The notes beneath the pieces were generated by a model that saw only the letters and a list, made by a program, of their open reading frames with translations, was not told the origin of the DNA and did no database searches. The position numbers and the translations under genes are program-made. DNA of 64,000 nucleotides, from assembly GCF_013911755.1 (NCBI RefSeq), contig NZ_JACESP010000003.1, positions 1 through 64,000 on the forward strand, read 5' to 3'. Positions 15,986 to 24,478 of this stretch are shown one piece after another. The DNA is from Sphingosinicella sp. (GTDB lineage Bacteria; Pseudomonadota; Alphaproteobacteria; Sphingomonadales; Sphingomonadaceae). How positions within the stretch are numbered: position 1 is the first letter of the stretch; every line of letters begins with the position of its first letter.

Positions 15986-17685
15986 CCGCGTTGCTGTCGG
16001 ACGAACAGGCCGGAATCGTCGCGCTGCCGCTTGGCCCGCTCGCGGTCTCGGCCTGCGCGGGCAGCGGCAAGACGCGCACCGCTGTCCACCGGCTCGCCGC
16101 GATGCGCCGGCTTTACGAGGGCAGGGGTATCGTTGCCTTGCTGTCCTTTTCGAACGTCGCGGTCGACACGTTCAGCAAGGAATATGCGTCCCTTCTGCGC
16201 GACCTGCCGGTGATCGGCCGCTCTGCCACCGTCGAGATCGACACGATGGACGGGTTCATCACCACCAACATCCTCCGTCCACACGGCCACCGCGTCATGA
16301 AATGCGCGCGCGCGCCGTTTCTGGTCGATGGCGCCGAACCGTTTCTGAACAGCTTCACCGTATGGGACGGCAGCCGGCCGAGGCCGACCACCGAGATCGA
16401 TTTCGCCTGCGACGGCGCAAACTTCAAATTTTTGATCGGCAAGAACAAGGCAGAGCTCCCGGCTAACTGGGCCGCACCCGCGGTCGCCAGCCTTGGCAAG
16501 ACCGGTGCCTATACCCATAATGCCGGGCGCTATTGGGTCCTGCGCGTGCTGCGCGAAAAGCCCTTCGTCCTGCGCGCGCTCGCGCGCCGCTATCCCCATA
16601 TCCTTGTCGACGAGGCCCAGGATATTGGGCCTGAGCATCAAGCGGTCCTCGAACTGCTAATCGGGGCGGGTTCGCAGGTGTCGCTGATCGGGGATCCACA
16701 TCAGGGCATCTTCGACTTCGCGCGCGCCAAGGGCGCGTTCCTCAAAGCTTATGGCGACCGCGCAGGCGTCGCGGCGCGGAGCCTCACCGTAAACTACCGC
16801 TCGCTGCCGGGGATCGTCTCCGTCGCGAACAGGCTGATCGGCGCGCGCGACACCGCGGCCAGGGTCGCCACCACCGAGCGCCCTTCGGCCTTCTACATGC
16901 CGTACAAGGCCGCGTCGCGCGACGCGGCGCTGGACTCGTTCCGCAGTCTGCTCGTTGCTGCGGGCCTCGATCCCGCAAAAGGCGCGGTCTTGTGCCGTTC
17001 GAACGATCTGACTGCCGAGTGGCGCGGTGAGATGGACGCGCAGGGAGTCGGTGTCGTCCGCTGCCTAGCCGAGGCGGCGATCAGCCGCGAACGTCGCGAC
17101 TTCCTGCGCGCGTACCAGCAGACCTGTCTTGGACTCACGGGCCTACTCGCGCCGAAGCACGGTTCGCTTGCGGTCGACCTCGCGCGGCCCGCTGACGAGA
17201 CGATGCGGGGGCTGCGCCAACGCATCTGGGCGTTCGTGCGCGATCCTGCGTCCGGGCTGCCCGCAGCGAGCTTGATTGCCGATACCGGCTGGCACCCCGC
17301 GCTGAAGGCGCGCGTTACCGGTCTGGTCGCGGTGCTCGGTGCCGAGTTTGGGCTACAGGCCGCCGAAAATCTCGGCCAACGCCTGGCGAAGAAACAACTT
17401 CCCAATGCACCGTTGCTCGCAGCCCCGATCCTAACGGCGGCGGCAGCGCCCTCGTTCCGCACCTCGACCGTGCACCGGGTAAAAGGCGAAAGCATTGATG
17501 CCGTCCTCTACGTTGCCAAGAAGTCGCACGTCCGCGCTTTGCTCGACGGCACCGACACCGAAGACGGGCGGATCGGCTACGTTGCGCTGACGCGTGCCAA
17601 GGACCTGTTCGTTCTGGCGGTGCCGGACACGGCCTTGCGCGCATTCGAGCCGGAGCTGCACGCTTCTGGCCTGGTGCGTGCGTGA
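15982..17685 (+). CDS. gajB: Gabija protein GajB, UvrD/PcrA-like helicase
   Basis: GajB is the superfamily 1 helicase-like partner of GajA and is thought to sense DNA ends and hydrolyse nucleotides to activate the complex. In 567 residues are Q-motif LSDEQAGIVALP, Walker A CAGSGKT (25-31), motif II LVDEAQDIGPEHQ, motif III SLIGDPHQGIFDFARA, motif IV-like VNYRSLPGI, motif V TVHRVKGESIDAVL and motif VI GYVALTRAKD. It is somewhat longer than the best-known GajB (about 500 residues). The 4-base overlap with gajA indicates translation as a unit. Confidence 0.92.
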   Translation: MTALLSDEQAGIVALPLGPLAVSACAGSGKTRTAVHRLAAMRRLYEGRGIVALLSFSNVAVDTFSKEYASLLRDLPVIGRSATVEIDTMDGFITTNILRPHGHRVMKCARAPFLVDGAEPFLNSFTVWDGSRPRPTTEIDFACDGANFKFLIGKNKAELPANWAAPAVASLGKTGAYTHNAGRYWVLRVLREKPFVLRALARRYPHILVDEAQDIGPEHQAVLELLIGAGSQVSLIGDPHQGIFDFARAKGAFLKAYGDRAGVAARSLTVNYRSLPGIVSVANRLIGARDTAARVATTERPSAFYMPYKAASRDAALDSFRSLLVAAGLDPAKGAVLCRSNDLTAEWRGEMDAQGVGVVRCLAEAAISRERRDFLRAYQQTCLGLTGLLAPKHGSLAVDLARPADETMRGLRQRIWAFVRDPASGLPAASLIADTGWHPALKARVTGLVAVLGAEFGLQAAENLGQRLAKKQLPNAPLLAAPILTAAAAPSFRTSTVHRVKGESIDAVLYVAKKSHVRALLDGTDTEDGRIGYVALTRAKDLFVLAVPDTALRAFEPELHASGLVRA

Positions 17686-17788
17686 CGGCTGTCCGCGGAC
17701 GCCGAACCGCTCGTCGCGACCGGTAGTGCGTTGTGCGCGAGGAGGGCGTTGCGATGGACAGGCTCAGGCCGTCCATCAGATAGGTAAG

Positions 17789-18016
17789 GTGAACGCGCGT
17801 CGGGCTGTTCGATGGTCGCCCGAAATCCCGACGCCGCTGACCAACGTCAACGGTCTGGTCGTCGAGGGGCTCTGCCGTGTGCGCAACAGCTATCATCACG
17901 GCGAGAAGTTCGTTGGCGGGCCCGAGGGACAATATCATCGCGACAGGGTGCTGGTCGCCGAGGCGCATGCGGTGCTGGACGAGGCGGTCGCTTGGTCGCA
18001 TCTTATCAAGGGCTGA
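17789..18016 (+). CDS. Small HEPN-like reading frame downstream of gajB, possibly a gene remnant
   Basis: A GTG start with a TAGGTAAG ribosome-binding-like stretch begins a 75-residue frame. It contains LCRVRNSYHHGEKFV and ends in HAVLDEAVAWSHLIKG. The RNSYHH element fits the R-x(4-6)-H active site of HEPN-domain RNases, and the neighbouring residues resemble the C-terminal helices of such domains. Open frame continues upstream into gajB without sensible sequence, so the N-terminal half of the domain is missing. It could be a truncated HEPN toxin, or an accessory piece of the Gabija locus. The rest of the spacer 17686-18131 shows nothing further. Confidence 0.45.
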   Translation: MNARRAVRWSPEIPTPLTNVNGLVVEGLCRVRNSYHHGEKFVGGPEGQYHRDRVLVAEAHAVLDEAVAWSHLIKG

Positions 18017-18131
18017 CTTGTGGCATTGATGACGCCGTTTCCGGGCGTAGAGACCTGGGTCGCTTGCCAACCGGCATGGCGCACGCGGCACCTTCTTCTG
18101 GTGTGGGCGCAAACGACTGATGCGAAGCTAA

Positions 18132-19331
18132 CTAAGGTTTGCGCCGATCGCTCAATGACACGACTTCAGCATCCCCGTCCGTACGCGCGCTAACGACGCG
18201 CATCGACGGTTTCAGTCGCACCAAGTTCGGCGGCGCGGGAGAGAGATATTCCTCTGAAAGTCCGCTCAGGTTCGCGATGTCCGCAGCGCTGAGTCCGATC
18301 TCTCGAACGAGGTCGGAGCGACTGACGATGCCCTCATCGAGGATCATCTCAATCGACGCAGCAAGATTATGAGGCTGCTCAACCGGCAACTCGCCGTCCA
18401 GGGGCTCAAACCCGCGCCAGCGCCGATAGCTGTAATACTGCCAGAGTCGCCGCTCGTATTCGGGCGTGATGCGTTCCATTGCGGCCAGGCGCTTGATCAT
18501 TGCGGCGACGGCGACTTTCCACTTGGGCTTGATGCTGAGCAGCGCCTCCAGCGAAAGCGAGTAGACGTCGTCGCCGAACGAGGACTCGGGCAGCAGGAAG
18601 GCGCCGGCGAAGGCCATGGCCTGTTCTTCGATGAGTGTGAAATGTTCAGCCAGGTTTTGAGGACTGACTCGGCGATGCAGGACGACGTGCCCGAGTTCGT
18701 GACCAGCATCGAACCGGCGGCGCACACCGACGTTCTTATCCCGCGCTAGAAGAATGTAGGGTCGGCCATTCTCGGCCCAACGCGAAACCCCGTCGAGCTT
18801 GGCCGAACCGATCTCGTCCTGGGCAACGACGATGCCGGCGTTCTCGATCACCAGCAGAAGGTCCTCTATAGGCTCCTCGCCGAGCGACCAATGTTCGCGC
18901 AGTGCGCGCGCATAATGCTCGATGTCCGCGATCCGCAGCGTCCGGAAATCGCGATTGCCGATCAGGTCCGGAACATCGACCGTCGGCAGTTCGACGTGCT
19001 CGCTCACCGCATTGTCGATCGCCTCGACAAAACCGAGCTTCGCCTCGGCCTTGTCCCGCATGCGCCCCAGTTCCGACTTCATCGAGCGGAAGAAGGCAGC
19101 GCCTTTCGCTCGGTCGACCGGCTTGAAGAACCAGCTCACCTCGACTCCGAGCACCTCCGCGAGACGTGGCAGAACGGCAGGGTCGGGCTTCTGATCGTGA
19201 TCGTCGCTCTCCCACTTCGAGATCGTCGTGTCGGCCCGCTCGACAAGCTCGGCCAGTTCCTTCTGTCGAAGTGCGCGCGCGCCGCGCGCCATGCGCAGCC
19301 GCGCTGGCACGAACCCTTCAACGCCGGGCAT
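18132..19331 (-). CDS. XRE-family regulator fused to ImmA/IrrE metallopeptidase
   Basis: The 399-residue protein starts with an XRE helix-turn-helix (RQKELAELVERADTTISKWES, about 22-42). It continues with an ImmA/IrrE zinc-peptidase domain (COG2856) carrying HELGH (211-215) and the downstream EEQAMAFAGAFLLP, where Glu235 or Glu236 is the likely third zinc ligand. Such proteins repress mobile-element or toxin genes and release repression by cleavage, or act as antitoxins. It is the second gene of a two-gene unit, 35 bases after the unknown gene at 19367. Control of its own operon is likely but inferred. Confidence 0.85.
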   Translation of the reverse strand: MPGVEGFVPARLRMARGARALRQKELAELVERADTTISKWESDDHDQKPDPAVLPRLAEVLGVEVSWFFKPVDRAKGAAFFRSMKSELGRMRDKAEAKLGFVEAIDNAVSEHVELPTVDVPDLIGNRDFRTLRIADIEHYARALREHWSLGEEPIEDLLLVIENAGIVVAQDEIGSAKLDGVSRWAENGRPYILLARDKNVGVRRRFDAGHELGHVVLHRRVSPQNLAEHFTLIEEQAMAFAGAFLLPESSFGDDVYSLSLEALLSIKPKWKVAVAAMIKRLAAMERITPEYERRLWQYYSYRRWRGFEPLDGELPVEQPHNLAASIEMILDEGIVSRSDLVREIGLSAADIANLSGLSEEYLSPAPPNLVRLKPSMRVVSARTDGDAEVVSLSDRRKP

Positions 19332-19366
19332 GATGCATCCCGTTCATTACGAATCCTTCCCGACCG

Positions 19367-20059
19367 TCACTTCTTGGGTGCGGGCTTTTTCCTGAGTTTC
19401 GGCAGCTTGCGCTGTACGGCTTTGCGGACAGGCTTCTTCGTACCCGCGATCTTCTCGCGCAAATACCCCATGATCTGCTCGAACGAGTAGCTGTGATAGC
19501 GCTGCTTCAGGTCAGTCGATGGCACCCACAAACCTACAAACGAAGGAATCTCCGGCGTCGCTGCGTTGTGTTCCGAGACGATCAGGCCGCCGAACGCGCC
19601 GTCAGGGATGAGCGTGGACACGGCACCCGCCGCTGGTTCGAAAAGCGTGCCTTGGGGATCGAGCGGTGCGTTACGGGCGCACAACGTCTCGACATAAGAG
19701 GACCGCGTCCGCAGTTGGCGCGGCGCGCCGTTGTAGCGGCTGAAAACCAAACCAAGGACCAGGGTGAAAGCACCGATCCGAACCGTCGGGTAGCTCCAGG
19801 TTGCGGGCGTGGTCCAGCTGGTGCCGACTTCAAGAGCCGTCCGAGCTCCGGCGGCGCGGACCGCCCGCTCCATGAAATGACGCCGCAACGTGCCTCGCGC
19901 CTGCTTTGCGGACGGCACGTTCGCCTCGGGAATCGTCCGGACCGCATCAGCGGTTGCCGCGACCATCTCCTCATCGAGCGCCTGAAAGAACCGTAACAGC
20001 TGTTCGAGGTCGGCTGAGCGGGTCAGCAGATCAAGCGGGACGAGGGGTCGATGCGGCAT
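19367..20059 (-). CDS. Hypothetical protein with basic C-terminal tail, partner of XRE-ImmA protein
   Basis: The 230-residue product (start ATG 20059, MPHRPLVPLDLL) is not recognised. Its N-terminal half is alpha-helical, including EQLLRFFQALDEEMV and a segment ARGTLRRHFMERAVRAAGA. The middle is beta-rich (TVRIGAFTLVLGLVFSRYNG), and the last 25 residues are Lys/Arg/Pro-rich (KKPVRKAVQRKLPKLRKK), suggesting nucleic-acid binding. The gene is cotranscribed with the XRE-ImmA gene. By analogy to Xre/COG2856 toxin-antitoxin-like pairs it could be the effector; this is inference. An earlier in-frame start near 20090-20100 is possible but would overlap the upstream repeats. Confidence 0.6.
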   Translation of the reverse strand: MPHRPLVPLDLLTRSADLEQLLRFFQALDEEMVAATADAVRTIPEANVPSAKQARGTLRRHFMERAVRAAGARTALEVGTSWTTPATWSYPTVRIGAFTLVLGLVFSRYNGAPRQLRTRSSYVETLCARNAPLDPQGTLFEPAAGAVSTLIPDGAFGGLIVSEHNAATPEIPSFVGLWVPSTDLKQRYHSYSFEQIMGYLREKIAGTKKPVRKAVQRKLPKLRKKPAPKK

Positions 20060-20445
20060 CTGGCGCACTTTCGTATCTATGACAAATGACGTATAAACTT
20101 TCGTGCGACGGTTGCAACCCCTATCCTGTTGGCGTCGCGTCCGTAGGTAATGGCAGGTTCGGGCTTGAGCGGACGTTCCTGCAACTGCTTCGGAACGGCT
20201 CGTGTTGGTCGGTTCGAGACGTCGACACCGACGCATTTGAATGTCTGCCGTCCCGTTTTCTGATCTCCGAAGCCGCCGTTCCGGTCAGTCCGACGTTGCA
20301 GTCGAACCCCTAATGCCGGGCAAGAAACGAGCTGTTTGCGTCAATAAGCACTAATATGCATCAAAACTGTACTGTCCCGGACTGCCCACAGATCTGATCA
20401 TCCCGACTCGTGAAGACGCGGCTTTTGCCCGTCGGGAGGTGCGGG
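20060..20445. other. Divergent spacer between the XRE-ImmA module and traG
   Basis: About 390 bases carrying promoters for both directions. Direct repeats ACTTTCGT are described separately. An open frame at 20086-20313 is Cys/Ser-rich and lacks a ribosome-binding site, so it is not called. No terminator or tRNA seen. Confidence 0.5.
20067..20104. promoter_or_regulatory. Pair of direct repeats ACTTTCGT upstream of the XRE-ImmA operon
   Basis: ACTTTCGT occurs at 20067-20074 and 20097-20104, 30 bases apart (about three helical turns), directly upstream of the start codon at 20059 on the minus strand. The spacing and position fit a binding site for the XRE protein encoded by the operon. The repeat is seen; its function is inferred. 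Confidence 0.4.
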
Positions 20446-22476
20446 ATGACGCCCACAAAACTTCTCATTGGCCAGATGCTGGCGGTTCTTGCCGTCATGA
20501 CGCTGGGCGTGTGGGCGGCGACACAGTGGACTGCGGCGATGCTGGGCTATCAGGGCGCGCTCGGGGTGGCATGGTTCAACCTCTTCGGCACACCCATCTA
20601 CGATCCCTGGTCGATCTTTTTGTGGTGGTACCACTATGAGGCGTATGCGCCAGAAATCTTCGACGAAGCCGGTCTGATTGCCGGGGGAAGTGGATTTCTG
20701 GGCTGCGCTGCGGCTATCGGCGGCTCGCTGTGGCGGGCCCGCCAACAGCGCCGGGTCACGACCTATGGTTCAGCCCGCTGGGCGGGACGACGGGAAATCG
20801 CCCGCGCCGGGCTGTTTGGATGCTCCGGCGTATTTCTGGGTGGTTTCAGACGGCATTACCTCCGCCACGACGGCCCCGAACACGTCATGGCGTTCGCGCC
20901 GACGCGGTCGGGCAAGGGCGTGGGCCTCGTCGTTCCGACGCTGCTCAGCTGGACCGGTTCGGCCGTAGTCCACGATATCAAGGGCGAGAACTGGGCGCTG
21001 ACCGCGGGCTGGCGGCGTTTGTTTTCCCACTGTCTCCTCTTCAACCCGACCGATGTGCGCTCGGCATTCTACAATCCGCTGCTTGAGGTGCGGCGCGGTG
21101 AGCACGAAGTGCGCGACGCCCAGAACATCGCCGATGTGCTTGTCGATCCCGAAGGCGCGCTTGAACGCCGCAATCACTGGGAGAAAACCAGTCACAGCCT
21201 GCTCGTCGGCGCGATTCTTCATGTTCTTTACGCCGAGGAGGAGAAAACGCTGGCCCGCGTCGCGGCGCTCCTCTCCGACCCTGAGAGGAGCTTCGTCTCG
21301 ACCCTCGGGCGCATGATGGCGACCAACCATCTTGGCACTGCAGAGGCGCCCCGGGTCCATCCGGTGGTTGCATCGGCGGCGCGCGAGCTCCTCAACAAGA
21401 GCGAGAACGAGCGCTCGGGCGTCCTGTCGACCGCGATGTCATTCCTCGGGCTCTACCGCGATCCCACGGTTGCGATGGTCACGTCGCGCTGCGACTGGCG
21501 CATTGCCGATCTTGTCGAGGCTGAGCGTCCGGTCTCGCTCTATTTTGTCATCCCGCCCGCCGACATTTCCCGGACAAAACCGCTCGTCCGGCTTGTTCTG
21601 AACCAGATCGGACGGCGGCTGACCGAAGATCTCGAGGGCGCGAAGGACGGGCGCCGTCACCGCCTGCTTCTGATGCTCGACGAGTTTCCGGCGCTGGGGC
21701 GGCTCGACTTCTTCGAATCCGCGCTCGCGTTCATGGCGGGCTACGGAATCCGTGCCTTCCTGATCGCGCAGTCGCTCAACCAGATCGCCAAAGCTTACGG
21801 CGAGAGCAACGCTATCCTCGACAACTGCCATGTCCGCATCGCGTTCGCGACCAACGACGAGCGCACCGCGAAGCGGATCTCGGACGCCCTCGGCACAGCA
21901 ACCGAGCAGCGGGCAATGCGCAACTATGCTGGCCACCGTCTCGCGCCGTGGCTCGCGCATGTCATGGTCAGCCGCCAGGAAACCGCGCGGCCGCTGCTGA
22001 CCACGGGCGAGGTCATGCAGCTGCCGCCCTCCGATGCGATCGTCATGGTGTCGGGGCTAGCGCCGATCCGCGCGAAAAAGCTGCGCCACTACGCCGATGC
22101 CAATTTCACGCAGCGCCTGCTGCCGGCGCCGAGGCTCGAAGGCGACGTTTATTCAGATCGGCCGGTTCTACGCGTCCACGACTGGGAAGGATATGGCCCG
22201 AGGCCGCTCATTAAGCGTCCGAAGACCACCCCAGACGTGTCCGAAGCCGGAGACGGGGGACTTCAGCGCCAGCGGGTGCCGGGACAGAAGCCGCGAAAGG
22301 TGAAGGCTGTGCAGCCAGCGCCCGAGCGCGCCCATGTAGGCGGCGGCGCCGATGCGGCCACAGACAAGCTGGCAATGGATCAGGCGCGCGCCGCCGGAAG
22401 GGGCCAGCAGCAGGGCGTGCAGCGCGCGCATGCGATGAATCAGGGTCGCGGTCGCGACCTCGTCCCGGGGATCTGA
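20446..22476 (+). CDS. traG: Conjugal transfer coupling protein TraG (VirD4 family)
   Basis: TraG is the inner-membrane ATPase that links the relaxase-DNA complex to the mating channel. The 676-residue protein begins with two hydrophobic segments (about 7-30 and 75-95). Walker A APTRSGKGVG (151-160), Walker B LLLMLDEFPALGRLDF and the IAQSLNQI motif of VirD4 proteins follow. The start at 20446 is preceded by GGGAGGTGCGGG; GTG 20410 would extend it by 12 residues. The C-terminal 80 residues are Arg/Gln-rich and disordered-looking. It opens the transfer operon. Confidence 0.93.
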   Translation: MTPTKLLIGQMLAVLAVMTLGVWAATQWTAAMLGYQGALGVAWFNLFGTPIYDPWSIFLWWYHYEAYAPEIFDEAGLIAGGSGFLGCAAAIGGSLWRARQQRRVTTYGSARWAGRREIARAGLFGCSGVFLGGFRRHYLRHDGPEHVMAFAPTRSGKGVGLVVPTLLSWTGSAVVHDIKGENWALTAGWRRLFSHCLLFNPTDVRSAFYNPLLEVRRGEHEVRDAQNIADVLVDPEGALERRNHWEKTSHSLLVGAILHVLYAEEEKTLARVAALLSDPERSFVSTLGRMMATNHLGTAEAPRVHPVVASAARELLNKSENERSGVLSTAMSFLGLYRDPTVAMVTSRCDWRIADLVEAERPVSLYFVIPPADISRTKPLVRLVLNQIGRRLTEDLEGAKDGRRHRLLLMLDEFPALGRLDFFESALAFMAGYGIRAFLIAQSLNQIAKAYGESNAILDNCHVRIAFATNDERTAKRISDALGTATEQRAMRNYAGHRLAPWLAHVMVSRQETARPLLTTGEVMQLPPSDAIVMVSGLAPIRAKKLRHYADANFTQRLLPAPRLEGDVYSDRPVLRVHDWEGYGPRPLIKRPKTTPDVSEAGDGGLQRQRVPGQKPRKVKAVQPAPERAHVGGGADAATDKLAMDQARAAGRGQQQGVQRAHAMNQGRGRDLVPGI

Positions 22477-22480
22477 CGCG

Positions 22481-22903
22481 ATGAAGACGCGGCACAACCT
22501 CTATCTGGAGCGCGAGATCGGCGACGCGCTGACGGCGATGGCGGCGGCGCCGGGGACAAACAAATCGAAGATCGCGACCGAGGCAATTGCCGCCTACATG
22601 GCGCGGCGCGCACAGCGTGAGATCGATGCGCTGATCAAACCGCGCTTCGACCGGCTGTCGCGAAATGTCGGTCACCTGCAGCGCGATCTGGGCGTGCTCA
22701 TCGAGGCGTTTGGCCTGTTTGTCCGGCATCAGCTCATCCTTTCGGCAGGAGCGCCGGACCCGAGCGCGGCCGTACTCGCACTCGGACATCAGCAATTCGA
22801 GGCCTTCATCGGGCAGCTGGGGCGGCAGCTTGCCGCCGGAAAATCCGCGTTCGCTTTCGAAGAGGCGGCGGACGAGGACGGCGATACGGAGATTGCCGCA
22901 TGA
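22481..22903 (+). CDS. Ribbon-helix-helix (CopG-like) protein of the transfer operon
   Basis: The 140-residue protein starts with a ribbon-helix-helix pattern: the strand RHNLYLEREIGDAL, then NKSKIATEAIAAYMARRA. A helical C-terminal part (FDRLSRNVGHLQRDLGVLIEAF) follows. Small proteins of this type sit between traG and trbB in related elements, and are usually listed as CopG-family regulators. The end overlaps trbB by ATGA. Likely a DNA-binding regulator of transfer gene expression. Confidence 0.8.
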   Translation: MKTRHNLYLEREIGDALTAMAAAPGTNKSKIATEAIAAYMARRAQREIDALIKPRFDRLSRNVGHLQRDLGVLIEAFGLFVRHQLILSAGAPDPSAAVLALGHQQFEAFIGQLGRQLAAGKSAFAFEEAADEDGDTEIAA

Positions 22904-23877
22904 GCCCCGCGATCGCCCTCGAACGGCGCCGCACGATGCTGCAAACGGCGATGGGACCGGCGATCGGCGCCGCGCTCGGCGATGCGCGCGTCCTCGAGAT
23001 CATGGTCAATCCCGACGGTGCGCTCCGCCTCGACATCGCAGGCGAGGGTTGCGTCGATACCGGCGTGCGAATGGGCGCCACCGACGTCGAACGCATCATC
23101 CGCCTCGTCGCCAGCGGCGCGCGGACACCCGTGCATGCGGGGGCGCCCATCGTCTCGGCGGAGCTGCCGGCGGACAAGGGCGGGGCAGGGGAGCGATTCG
23201 AGGGCGTGCTGCCGCCGGTCTCGACCGCACCCTGTTTCTCGATCCGCAAGCCGGCGGCGCGCATCTTCACGCTTCTCGATTATGTCGAGGCGGGTGTTCT
23301 GACGGCTGAGGCTGCGCGCATTCTGGCGCTCGCTGTCGCCGGGCGCCGCAATATCCTGATCGCGGGCGGGACCTCATCGGGAAAGACGACGCTTGCCAAC
23401 GCGCTGCTCGCCGAAATGGCGGGTATCAACGAGCGTGTCATCCTCATTGAGGACACACGCGAACTGCAGTGCGCCGCACGCGACAGCATTTCCCTCAGGA
23501 CCCGTCCGGGCAGCGTCAGCATGGCCGACCTCGTCCGCTCGACGCTGCGCCTGCGGCCCGACCGGATCGTCATCGGCGAGGTGCGGGGCGGAGAGGCGCT
23601 CGACATGCTGAAGGCCTGGAATACCGGTCACCCCGGCGGCATTGCGACCGTCCATGCCAACAGCGCGCTGGCAGCGCTCGACCGGCTCGAACAGCTTGTC
23701 GAGGAGAGCGTTGTGAACGCGCCGCGCCGGCTCATCGCCGATGCGCTCGACATGGTCGTGTTCATTTCCGGGCGCGGTCCCGGCCGGCGCGTGAGCAGCA
23801 TTCTCGGCGTCCACGGCCTCGATGCCGCCGGCGTCTGGTCAGTCACACCCATTCATCCCGAGCAAGGAGACAAATGA
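22900..23877 (+). CDS. trbB: Conjugal transfer ATPase TrbB (VirB11 family)
   Basis: TrbB is the hexameric traffic ATPase of the type IV secretion machine, acting at the cytoplasmic face of the inner membrane. In 325 residues there is Walker A AGGTSSGKTTLAN (about 153-165), the Asp box VILIEDTRELQC, Walker B-like RIVIGEVRGGEALD and the His box GHPGGIATVHANS. Length is usual for the family (about 320). It overlaps the preceding CopG-like gene by 4 bases, and trbC starts at its stop codon. Confidence 0.95.
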   Translation: MSPAIALERRRTMLQTAMGPAIGAALGDARVLEIMVNPDGALRLDIAGEGCVDTGVRMGATDVERIIRLVASGARTPVHAGAPIVSAELPADKGGAGERFEGVLPPVSTAPCFSIRKPAARIFTLLDYVEAGVLTAEAARILALAVAGRRNILIAGGTSSGKTTLANALLAEMAGINERVILIEDTRELQCAARDSISLRTRPGSVSMADLVRSTLRLRPDRIVIGEVRGGEALDMLKAWNTGHPGGIATVHANSALAALDRLEQLVEESVVNAPRRLIADALDMVVFISGRGPGRRVSSILGVHGLDAAGVWSVTPIHPEQGDK

Positions 23878-24206
23878 TGACCCGTAATTTCTCGTGCCGC
23901 TGCGCCCTCGTCCACGCGGCAATCGTTGCGCTTGGGGTGGGCATTGCGACCAGCGCCCATGCGGCAGGTTCCGGCATGCCGTGGGAAGAACCCCTGCAGC
24001 AGGTTCTCGAATCGGTGCAGGGACCCGTCGCCAAGATCGTCGCGGTGATCATCATCATCGTGACCGGCCTCACGCTAGCGTTCGGCGAATCGGCGGGCGG
24101 ATTCCGGCGGCTCATCCAGATCGTCTTCGGCCTGTCGATCGCGTTTGCCGCGAGCTCGTTCTTCCTCTCGTTCTTCAGCTTCGGTGGCGGGGCACTTGTC
24201 GGATGA
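23874..24206 (+). CDS. trbC: Conjugal transfer pilin TrbC
   Basis: TrbC is the major pilin subunit (VirB2-like), cyclised in IncP systems. The 110-residue precursor has a signal peptide ending near ATSAHA, then the mature region with two hydrophobic segments (IVAVIIIIVTGLTLAFG and IVFGLSIAFAASSFFLSFF). The start is one of two consecutive ATGs at 23874 and 23877, overlapping the trbB stop; the end overlaps trbD by ATGA. Protein and order are as expected for a trb operon. Confidence 0.92.
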   Translation: MMTRNFSCRCALVHAAIVALGVGIATSAHAAGSGMPWEEPLQQVLESVQGPVAKIVAVIIIIVTGLTLAFGESAGGFRRLIQIVFGLSIAFAASSFFLSFFSFGGGALVG

Positions 24207-24478
24207 GTGTGCACATCGATGCCCCGCCCGAAGGCTTTGAGGTGCCCATGCACCGCGCGCTTGTCGAGCCGATCCTGCTTGGCGGAGTGCCGCGCACGAT
24301 CGCGATCGTGAACGGCACTGCCGCCGCCGCGCTCGGGCTGGGATTGCAGCAGTGGATCGCGGGGCTCGCGCTCTGGGCGCTCGGTCATACGCTCGGCGTG
24401 TTCGCCGCGCGGCGCGACCCCGACTTCGCGACCGTACTTGCGCGTCACATACGCCAGAAGGGTTACTGGTCGTGCTAG
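24203..24478 (+). CDS. trbD: Conjugal transfer protein TrbD (VirB3-like)
   Basis: The 91-residue protein begins after the ATGA overlap with trbC. It contains GFEVPMHRALVEPILLGGVPR and a membrane hairpin (TIAIVNGTAAAALGLGLQQW, AGLALWALGHTLGVF), the pattern of TrbD/VirB3 inner-membrane channel components. It ends 4 bases into the trbE gene (GTGCTAG). Confidence 0.92.
   Translation: MSVHIDAPPEGFEVPMHRALVEPILLGGVPRTIAIVNGTAAAALGLGLQQWIAGLALWALGHTLGVFAARRDPDFATVLARHIRQKGYWSC

Noticed and set aside
20086-20313. 75-codon open frame in the spacer before traG
   Set aside because: Overlaps the promoter of the XRE-ImmA module and has no ribosome-binding site; Cys/Ser-rich composition without a pattern.
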